DNA of 12,390 nucleotides from Flammula alnicola (lineage: Eukaryota; Basidiomycota; Agaricomycetes; Agaricales; Strophariaceae), in NCBI GenBank assembly GCA_015499995.1, contig JADNRV010000813.1, positions 1 through 12,390 on the forward strand, in the 5' to 3' direction. The position numbers were made by a program, and so were the translations under genes. Of the stretch, positions 1 to 7,608 are shown piece by piece (the first letter of the stretch is position 1; the number at the start of each line of letters is the position of its first letter). Below the pieces are notes generated by a model. That model did no database searches. It saw only the letters and a list, made by a program, of their open reading frames with translations, and was not told where the DNA came from.

Positions 1-1
1 T

Positions 2-121
2 ACTGAGGTGAACCATATGATCGAGGAATACTCATATATGTCGCTAGAAGATACCAGAACTACGACTCCGCGAGCAGCACGGCGCAAGGGCCGATTGGAA
101 GGGTTTGATGCTGATCTATAA
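2..121 (+). CDS. C-terminal end of an unidentified protein (5' part outside window)
   Basis: A frame is open from position 2 to a TAA at 119-121, giving 39 codons with no stop. It ends in a basic stretch (RAARRKGR) followed by LEGFDADL. An AATAAA lies at 136-141, 15 bases after the stop, as expected for a 3' UTR. The composition looks like a charged C-terminal tail rather than random translation. I do not recognise the family. The stretch is short enough for an open frame to arise by chance, and the start and upstream exons are not visible, so this is a tentative partial gene. Confidence 0.4.
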   Translation, partial: TEVNHMIEEYSYMSLEDTRTTTPRAARRKGRLEGFDADL

Positions 122-141
122 TTGAGAAATCTATAAATAAA

Positions 142-1012
142 GCACCTATAAGGCGCTGTAAGATCACTGTGAAGCAAGTGCAAGGCATGAGAAGACATGT
201 CGTAAGTCTATCTTTTATTTTGTTCGAGGAATTGCATCATAGCTGTTATAAATAGTGCTAACGCTCCATCTTTCTCTCTGGTATTCTTCAATTCGTAAAG
301 CTTCTGGCTCTGCTCCTTTTCAACCCCTTCAAGGGAACAGTTTACGAGGTATTATGTAAACAATCACTCCATTTCGCCTATCTCCTTACTAGGAAACTGA
401 ATTGATCAAAGAAATTCACAGGTTGTCCACTCAAAACACACTTTCCGATATGCATTCTTTTCAAATGGGTATAACACATTCGCCAATGGCCATGTATGTA
501 GGTGCTAGAAATGATGCCAACTGGCAACATCATGGATGATGGTACAGCCTTTGGGGGTAGGCGATACTTATCATCGTCAGATCCCTTGATTCGGAAATAC
601 GGATGAAATTTTGTTATTGAAATCCCACAAAACAGTTGCTCAACTAGTACAGAATTCTCTGAGCTCTATTTCTCCAATGCGCAAGGCGGCGATTTCGGAC
701 GAGGTTTTGGCCATGAGTTGGGTCTGTCCTCTTGGCAATCACGAAGACCATATGACTCAAATCGATCCCGCCCTTAGTCTTCAACACAAAGGGGAAAGTA
801 GAATTGCGGATTCTTTACCTGATACTCTGGTTCAACGACGGTTGCGTGATGGGGATAGGGTCCCTTCTCGAATCAGGACCTCATGCATCCTGGATGGTCG
901 GAGTCCAAGTCGATGAATTTCATTGGCTCAAAGGTCCAGGACTCCAGGATAGCCCGAGATGTTACAGGGAGCGATGGGTTTCCGTGGAAACGACCTTGAC
1001 GATCCTGGAGGA
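142..1012. other. Intergenic region without a supported gene
   Basis: About 870 bases with many stops in all frames. The longest open stretch (611-916) begins at a TTG, has no recognisable domain and no intron structure linking it to neighbours, so I do not call it a gene. I see no terminal inverted repeats, tandem repeats, tRNA-like arms or transposase-like motifs. The right part probably carries the upstream regulatory region of the secreted-protein gene at 1252. Confidence 0.6.
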
Positions 1013-1020
1013 TATATAAA
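1013..1020 (+). promoter_or_regulatory. Probable TATA box of the secreted-protein gene
   Basis: TATATAAA lies 232 bases upstream of the ATG at 1252. With the usual spacing, transcription would begin near 1045-1050, just before a pyrimidine-rich stretch. That gives a leader of about 200 bases, which appears to contain a short intron (1123-1182). Inferred from sequence only. Confidence 0.5.
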
Positions 1021-1122
1021 CCAAGAAATTATCAGATATGGCCTTTAGTTACTTACTCCCCCTTTCTTGGCATTCTCATTTTTCGCAGCTGTGCTGCTCG
1101 GGCTGTTTCGTTCTCTGCATTT

Positions 1123-1182
1123 GTGAGTAATATTGTTCTCCTCGTTTCATGTATTCTCAACGTGGTCTCATCACCCAGCCAG
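1123..1182 (+). other. Probable 5' UTR intron
   Basis: A strong donor (GTGAGT, 1123-1128) is followed by a pyrimidine-rich stretch, a possible branch sequence (CTCAAC) and CAG acceptors ending at 1178 or 1182. The resulting 56 or 60 nt matches the other introns in the window. It lies between the TATA box and the ATG at 1252, so it would be spliced from the leader without affecting the protein. RNA reads would settle it. Confidence 0.4.
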
Positions 1183-1251
1183 TCGTTTCATCGTTGTTAA
1201 CCTCACATTCATTTTTGCGACTTCCGTGAAGCCATTTTTTGATCGTTCAAA

Positions 1252-2722
1252 ATGAGGTTTTCAGCTGCAATTTCGACCGCCCTTCTCATTTTGCCTGCAT
1301 TCACTGAAGTGTCTGCTCGCCTGGTAACGCGCAGGACGCCTCAGCGCGGTGCTAACAAGGGTAATACCAACACCGGCACCACGACCAATACCACAGCCGT
1401 AGCCGCGGGCAATACCAACACCACGGCCGCAGCTACGGGCAATGCCAATGTAAATGCAGCAAATAACGACCCCCAAACATCCCTTAGTTCGTTATATTTC
1501 GTCAATACATTTCTTGCCTGAGTCTAATAAATTGTTCCAGCTCTTGATCCCAAGGTTATTGCTCCTGGCTTCGCAAACAACGGTCAGGATGTACCCACAG
1601 CAGGTCTGTCTTCTCTATTAACCGTATGACGACTCTTATGTGCGGGGCTAAATTTAAGTCAAGGCCAGGTTGCGTCATTAACGTCTACAAATAACTTCAT
1701 CAACTTTTGTCTGACTGTTCCCAACCTGCCTCTCACCAATGGACAGCAAATTCAATCTGGTTCCTGTAACCCTGCCCCTATTGGTGTCATTCCTTCGGTA
1801 GACAACATGCCTTCCTCCAAGTTCACCAACCCGAAGAACGGCGACACCATTGCAGCTAATACAGCCTTCACCATCAGCATGGCGATTAACAATTTGGAAA
1901 CCGGAAACTTTGTGAATGCTCAAGAAAACTACTTCTCCGCCCCTCAGCAGGTGAACTCGCAAGGTCTCATCGTTGGTCACTCGCATGTTGTGGTGGAGGC
2001 TCTGCAAAGCCTTACTCAAACGACTCCGACCAATCCTAAACAGTTTGCGTTCTTCAAGGTAATCTACCTTCTCATATATGACTCCAGAGTTTGGCTTACG
2101 TGCTCGAACAGGGCTTGAACGCGGCGGCTCAAGGTGGTGTCCTTACCGCTGACGTTACTGCGGGTCTCCCTGCAGGCGCTTACCGTTTGTGCTCAATCAA
2201 CACAGCAGCCAACCATCAGCCTGCCATCGTACCTGTTGCCCAACACGGATCGCTGGACGACTGCGTATACGTGAGTTGAAATGTTTTGAAATCATTCTAC
2301 GAATGCTGACGAAAGGGCACTAAGTTCACTGCTTCTGCCGGCGGTGCTGCCGCAGCTGCTGCTGGTACCGGAGCCGCTGCTGGTGCTGGAGCCGCTGCTG
2401 GTGCTGGAGCCGCTGCTGGTGCTGGAGCCGCTGCTGGTGCCGGCACAGGAGCTGCTGCTGCTGCTGCTGCTGCTGCTACCACTTCCGCTGGCGCAGGAGG
2501 TGCTGCTGCTTCTACCACTTCCGCTGGTGCTGGCGCAGGAGCTGCTGCTGCTGCTGCTTCGACTGCTTCCGCTTCCGCTGCTGCCTCTGCTACGGGAGGT
2601 GCCGCTGCTGGAGGCAAAGGACGTGGTGGCGTAAGTCTTCTACACCCTACAATATGTCCGTCCTAATGTGTTTGTATTTTCAATAGCGTGGCGGTGCCGG
2701 ACGTTTCGCACGTGAAGAGTGA
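1252..2722 (+). CDS. Secreted Ala/Gly-rich basidiomycete protein
   Basis: Six exons give 397 residues: 1252-1486, 1541-1603, 1664-2058, 2112-2270, 2325-2630 and 2687-2722, with introns of 53-60 nt. Residues 1-22 form a signal peptide ending VSA. The following RLVTRR suggests Kex2-type processing. Next come a Thr/Asn/Ala linker with repeated GNTNTTA-like units and possible N-glycosylation sites, then a conserved-looking domain (about residues 80-284) with four Cys (in FCL, SGSC, RLCS and DDC) that could form two disulfides. Hydrophobic Ala/Gly repeats follow, and the tail is GKGRGGRGGAGRFAREE. From memory, similar secreted proteins are widespread in Agaricomycetes and sometimes carry the label 'ribosomal protein s17', which the sequence does not support: nothing here resembles a ribosomal protein. 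The molecular function is unknown; an extracellular or wall-associated role is inferred from the signal peptide and repeats. The exon 1 junction (GTTCGT donor) is chosen because it joins SLT to LDPKV in frame. Confidence 0.85.
2370..2441 (+). repeat. Four tandem 18-bp units encoding GAAAGA
   Basis: Four consecutive 18-bp copies start at 2370, 2388, 2406 and 2424. Each encodes Gly-Ala-Ala-Ala-Gly-Ala, and the copies are almost identical at the DNA level (the last ends GGTGCC instead of GGTGCT). The unit is a multiple of three, so copy-number change keeps the frame. It forms the core of the Ala/Gly tail of the secreted protein. Confidence 0.9.
2451..2477 (+). repeat. (GCT)9 trinucleotide run encoding polyalanine
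   Basis: Nine uninterrupted GCT codons give a run of nine alanines in exon 5 of the secreted-protein gene. Shorter GCT runs occur further on in the same exon. Such runs are prone to slippage, so length variation between strains is expected. The low complexity also keeps other frames and the opposite strand open, producing false ORFs. Confidence 0.9.
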
Positions 2723-2996
2723 TCTGTTCGGTTTCGTTTAGATGCGCCACATTTTCATAGCGGTGACAGACCAAGTACATCGCTGTATGTGTAACTACCC
2801 AGTATACCCCCCATAGTACGAGTTGTCATGCAATAATTTTTCGATCGTGGAAGACGGTTTCGAGCCGATCGGTAAAAACACGCCATCTCAACGGATACGG
2901 TAACCACATCCAAGGGAGAAGAGTCCGAGTTTCAGTACATATGTAACGCAACCAAATTTGAAGACAAGTCGAAGTCACAATTAGCGCGCGCTCCGG

Positions 2997-3010
2997 TGAT
3001 CACGTGATCA
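2997..3010. promoter_or_regulatory. 14-bp perfect palindrome with CACGTG core
   Basis: TGATCACGTGATCA is its own reverse complement and centres on the E-box CACGTG (3001-3006). It lies 108 bases upstream of the helicase ATG and 274 bases after the secreted-protein stop. bHLH factors such as Cbf1-like proteins bind RTCACGTG-type sites as dimers, so a dimeric factor is plausible. Binding is inferred. Confidence 0.5.
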
Positions 3011-3044
3011 GACGGAATTTTGTGTCGCTTGCGTTTTGCCCAAA

Positions 3045-3062
3045 CTAATTCTAATTCTAATG
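3045..3062 (+). repeat. Three tandem CTAATT-type hexamers
   Basis: CTAATT, CTAATT and CTAATG lie end to end about 60 bases before the helicase ATG. The last copy overlaps an upstream ATG at 3060. This may be part of the promoter or leader; no function can be assigned. Confidence 0.5.
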
Positions 3063-3086
3063 CCTTATTTACTTGCCAAGTTCTAA
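3060..3086 (+). other. Candidate upstream ORF before the helicase
   Basis: An ATG at 3060 opens an eight-codon frame (MPYLLAKF) ending at TAA 3084-3086, 31 bases before the helicase ATG. If the transcript starts upstream of 3060 this would act as a short uORF. The transcription start is not known, so it may simply be promoter sequence. Confidence 0.25.
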
Positions 3087-3117
3087 ATCTTTTCCGAGTC
3101 TACGTCTCCCCGATATA

Positions 3118-5190
3118 ATGGCCAACGAAGCCTTTCATCTACTCTCGCGAGGCGGAGTTGTATTCGACAAATCGAAGCCGGAGAGTCTTCTATTCAATGT
3201 TAGTCTTAGAGCGTCTGATACCAGCCGTCTTTTCTTATGCTTGCGTTTCACAGAATCACAAGGGAACCAAAACTAAGACATCTACTGTGAAATCGTTCAA
3301 TGGAGATATTCCACTCGAACTGGACTTCTTCAAATATGCCCAAGGCAGCCACGGAAAGCGGAAGGCATCCGACTCGGATCCTTTGCCAACGGGCAAGAGA
3401 AGGAAAGCAGAGAAAGATATCACAAAAGATGAAGATGAGGACGAGGACGAAGAAAAGAATGATCTATCTGAAATGGTGCCAAAGAAACCAGCTACGGCGC
3501 ACAGGGTTTCGGTCAAAGGGACGAACATACCGTCCCACATTGAATCATTCGAAACAATGAAAAACTCTGAAAAATATGTCGTTCCGCCTCATATGATTTC
3601 AAATTTGACATCAAGTGGATACATGGAACCTACTAGCATCCAGGCATATTGTATACCCATACTACTCAAGGTGAGTAGCCCAAGTCGTCGTGAAATATTG
3701 AAGTCTAACGTTGCACAGGATCGTGACCTAGTGGCCATTTCACCTACAGGTACAGGAAAAACACTTGCGTACCTTCTTCCGATATTCTCCAAACTTGGTG
3801 GCCCCGTAGCAAGCTCCAGTAGTGGTGATGGAGTCAGGGCCATCGTCGTCGTGCCTACGCGTGAGCTCGCACATCAAATACACAACGAGTGCTTGAAGCT
3901 TGCCCAGGGACGCAAATGGAAGGTTGTTCTATTCAGCAAAGCTACAGCAAATTCTCTGTCCCAGAAGAGCGCAAGGGATAAAGTAGGTACGGACCTCCAT
4001 ATTTTCTTGTCTCTTGGACAAGCCACTAATTAGTCTCAAGATATCATCATTAGCACTCCACTTCGTCTAGTTGCTGCACTCCAGCAAGGAAATCTCGAGC
4101 TAAATAAGTGAGCAGCTCAATATTTTTAAAGGGAAGATAGCTCACCCTTATCCAGCGTTCAACACCTGGTTCTCGATGAAGCAGATCGTATGCTGGATGC
4201 CGAGTTTATGGACCAGATACAAGAAATTGTCGCCGCTTGCACTCATTCTCATGTACAGAAAGCCCTATTCAGTGCCACATTGCCATCTGGCGCTGAGAAA
4301 ATTGCAATGGATATGCTGGAGAATCCAATTCGCGTTGTCGTTGGTTTGAAGTGAGTCCTCGCATTTTTCTGCGCGGTTTGTTCACTGACAGAAAGTGATT
4401 CCATAGAGACACACCCCTCCCACTAATATCGCAGTCGCTGACTTACGTTGCCGATGACCCCTCCAAACTTCCTAGTCTTCTGACATACCTCGCCCAACCA
4501 TACAACCCGCCGGTCCTCGTATTTACTTCAACTCAAACTCGAGCGACGTCACTGACCGAAGAACTGGTCCTCAACAGCATTCCTAATGTGGACTGCCTTC
4601 ATGCGGGGTTGTCCCAAAAAGAACGTGATGATGCTGTGAGTCGGATGCGCAGAGGGGAAAGCTGGGTCATGGTAACTACAGAAGTCATGGCACGAGGCAT
4701 GGATTTCAAGGGCGTACGAGAGGTCGTTAACTATGACTTTCCGACAAGTGTCCAGAGTTACGTTCATCGAATTGGTCGTACGGGTCGAGCAGGGAGAGAG
4801 GGCAAGGCAGTGACGTTCTTCACCGATGATGACGCACCGTATCTGAAGATGTGAGTGCATATTTTTCTAATCCTAAGCCTCAGAGAACTCACTTTCCCTC
4901 CCAGGATCGCGAACGTCATCCTGCAATCTGGATTCTCTGTACCCGATTGGATCTTGAAATTACCCAAACCATCAAAAATGAAACGGAGACAAATGGGTAA
5001 AATCAAGCGTCCAGACGCAGTCAACCCTGCTCGAAGTGTTGGACGACGAGATGCAATCAAGAAACGGTGTGTTGTTGTTGCCTTTCTCTTGGTCTTCCCG
5101 CTGACGCTATTCAACAGGGATATGGTCATGGGTTCAAAACGCCGCAAGCTCAAAGAAGGCGAAAAGCCATTATCCACGACGCTTAGTTAA
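3118..5190 (+). CDS. ROK1: ATP-dependent DEAD-box RNA helicase, ROK1/DDX52 type
   Basis: Eight exons give 568 residues: 3118-3198, 3254-3670, 3719-3986, 4041-4107, 4156-4350, 4407-4850, 4905-5066 and 5118-5190 (introns 48-56 nt). Motifs appear in order: Q motif glutamine near 157, Walker A SPTGTGKT (174-181, Ser where Ala is usual), PTRELA (212-217), TP (261-262), DEAD (285-288), SAT (317-319), VLVFTS (379-384), ARGMDFKGV (438-446) and HRIGRTGR (463-470). The N-terminus carries the ROK1-like start (AFHLLSRGGVVFD) and a basic-acidic linker (KRRKAEKD then DEDEDEDEE, about 68-90). The C-terminus is short and basic. ROK1 acts in the nucleolus in 18S rRNA processing and small-subunit assembly, where in yeast it releases a snoRNA and works with Rrp5. 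The ATG at 3118 is chosen because it begins the conserved N-terminus. The gene converges on the CCA enzyme. Confidence 0.95.
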
Positions 5191-5277
5191 CATTAATATG
5201 GTATCAAGATTACAATCATGCACAATCTTGTTCTAGGATTTCTATACAGGAACATGCTGACCGTTCTCTCCGGATCT
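5191..5277. other. Short convergent intergenic region
   Basis: Only 87 bases separate the helicase stop from the CCA1 stop. I see no clear AATAAA for either gene here, so the two 3' UTRs probably extend into each other's genes and overlap as antisense transcripts. That is an inference from spacing. Confidence 0.6.
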
Positions 5278-7411
5278 TTATTTTGTCCTAAGGCGTTTAG
5301 ATGGTTTCGATTGAAGGTCCTTCGCAGAGATATACCGAGCAGTGCCTTGCCCTTTCAGCCATTCTATGCATTCATCCTTCGAGCCTGATGGATGGCCCAG
5401 CTGCCATTCAACAACGTCACTTGTCACTTTCCCAATCCAAGGTCCAGTTTGCTTAACTCCAAAGGCCAAACCAATTTCATGGCCCTGTTTCATAATACAT
5501 GATGAAATTTATTCAATCAAACAGTCAGAAGAAATAACGCACGTTTAGTAATGGTTTGGCATCAACAGCATTTTGAAGGCCGAGGTCAACGATTGTGTTG
5601 ATGAATGACGTGTAGGATGAGATGATTTTGGATGCGGCATCCCCTTTGATTCTATTAGCTGGAGCGGACGATAGAAATATGAGGATACATACCATCGAAT
5701 GAGTCTACTGAAACATTATAACATGGCACAAGGTCTATCACCATCGAAAACAGAAGTGATGTTGTCCAATGGTTGCCAGTGGTTGGGTTATGAACGAGTT
5801 TATTACGAAGTAGAAGGCCCAACTTCACTCTATCCAGAGGATTTATTGAATGTTCCTCCATAGATGCTTTGATCAACGCTATGGCGGAGAACAAGATTGG
5901 AATACCATCCAAATAGTGATTTTGGGTTCCAAGTTTCAATGAATCACGAATGACAAGGGTTACAACAGGAAGTGTCTTATCCGTTTTATGTTGGTAGGTC
6001 ATTCCGATGAAAGGGAGGAGTAGTGATGCAAGACACAGCCGCGCCCTTGAGGAAGGATCTTCATCGACGACTGACAGCAGCGAAGGGTGCGGCGCTAGTT
6101 GATGCGATTCTTCTAGGTATAACAGGGCTTGAAGGATGGACAAAGACGCGAGGGCGATATCGGGATCCTTGGCGAATAACGTCGGTGGAATGGACGATCT
6201 CACCTCAGGAGGGATGACAGAAAATATTGAGTGGTATAAAGACAGCTCATGGATTAGTTGGGCGGCTCGCAGTGGGTCTCGACCTTGTACCAAAAAGATT
6301 GGCTTTTGCACAGCAGGTCTTCATCCACTGATGCGTACGCACCCTTAATCATCTTTCCAACTTCAACTCCTACTCTTTCACGCGCAACTTTCGTGACCAG
6401 AGCTTCCTGGTTTTGGGTTTACAATTAAGGAGGATATGCAAATTAGTTTTAAATGCACTGACCTGCAGGTTGGGTCCTTCACGGCGTCCTTTACCTCTTG
6501 GACAACGTCGAATCCGTATCGGCTACTAAATCTGACACATCGCAGAATACGGAGAGGATCGTCATGGAAGGTCTCTCTTGGGGGCATGGGAGTACGGATG
6601 AGACCCTTGCGCATGTCATCCAAGCCCTATTAGATCATTTCAGCTTTGCCTCCTCGTTACAGAATTCTTACAGTATGATACCTTTTCAGTGAAATCTTCC
6701 ACTTCGCGAGTGTGCACATTATAAAATAGCGCGTTTATGGTGATATCACGTCTTAGAGCATCCTCTAATGGGGTTCCAAATGCCTTCGAAAGAAAGGGTA
6801 TGAGGATCATTTCAATGTAATCACTCGTTGTAACGCTCACCACACCAGTCGGAATACGGCTCCCTTCAGCATATTCCTCGCTTCGTAGGTTGACTAGATC
6901 AATATCGAGACCAAAAATCTTGAAAGTGGCTGTCTCAAGATGCTTTGATTGATCAGGATTCTGCTCGATTTTAGTTATTGTACCAGTTTCCACGCCTTGC
7001 GAGTGGGCGAAGTCGGCGAGGTACTCAGCGAAGGCCAATCCCATAATATCACTCAGAGCGACATCGATATCATTACTTTGGGAACCTAATAACTGTTACA
7101 AAGGCAAGAAAATCGTTACAATGCTTTATTCGGAGCGATCACTAGATAACTGTCAGATTGACCTTGTCACGAACCCAACCTCCCGCAATCCTGCAGGTTA
7201 TCGAGATCCCTTTTTCTTTTTGAAGAAATCGCGTGCAGTTATGGAGAAGTTCGCAAATTGAGTTTTCGACTTCCGTGAGATGAATTTCCAGCTTGGCTGG
7301 GGCCATTATGCGTGGAATACGAGTATGTTTGAGTGGCATCCTCGTAGACAGCCTGTTTATTGAAAGTCTTCGCAGAGGGATACGGAGGGAGAGGCTTCGC
7401 AGTTGGTTCAT
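5278..7411 (-). CDS. CCA1: CCA-adding tRNA nucleotidyltransferase
   Basis: Seven exons on the minus strand give 596 residues: 7411-7163, 7092-6682, 6626-6459, 6406-6343, 6283-5693, 5643-5543 and 5484-5278. The enzyme adds CCA to tRNA 3' ends in nucleus, cytosol and mitochondria. Class II signatures are clear: RIAGGWVRDK (74-83), then NDIDVALSD with metal-binding Asp 91 and 93; RRDITINALFYN (197-208); and DDPLRILRCVRFSSRYGF (242-259), which contains the DxxR nucleotide-selecting motif. The N-terminus is Arg/Ser/Leu rich and has in-frame Met at 1, 25 and 36, consistent with dual targeting from alternative starts as in yeast CCA1. Introns are 49-70 nt. Intron 3 (6458-6407) needs the donor GTGCAT: the better-looking GTCAGT four bases upstream shifts the frame into a stop. 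The gene is tail to tail with the helicase and head to head with the transporter. Confidence 0.94.
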
Positions 7412-7538
7412 GCGACCGTTCGGAGGTGAATGACCGAGTCAAGACTATTATTTATGTAAGCGCGATCAGTAAGGCTACTTATGGAAAGAAAGCAGCAAGT
7501 GTCTCTCATATGACCTCATGCGATAATTAGGAGGTATG

Positions 7539-7545
7539 TATATAA
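7539..7545 (+). promoter_or_regulatory. Probable TATA box of the MFS transporter gene
   Basis: TATATAA sits in the 197-bp divergent gap between the CCA1 and transporter starts. With ordinary spacing, transcription would begin near 7570. That places the ATG at 7551 (a frame that ends at 7700) upstream of the mRNA and supports the ATG at 7609 as the transporter start. Confidence 0.45.
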
Positions 7546-7608
7546 GCAACATGGAAATTCCTCGCCGTGCAGATCCACGCCAACAAATTTCTTCACGTTC
7601 CGAGCAGC

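Noticed and set aside
611..916. 101-codon open frame in the left intergenic region
   Set aside because: It starts at TTG, has no recognisable domain or splice structure, and overlaps another open frame in a different phase. It is compatible with chance.
2297..2617. Open frame of 106 codons on the minus strand, Ala/Pro rich
   Set aside because: It is the reverse reading of the GCT/GGA repeats in the secreted-protein gene. Low complexity keeps it open and it has no independent signals.
6461..6470. Palindrome ACCTGCAGGT in CCA1
   Set aside because: It falls across codons at an exon end near the splice donor. A 10-bp palindrome here needs no special explanation.
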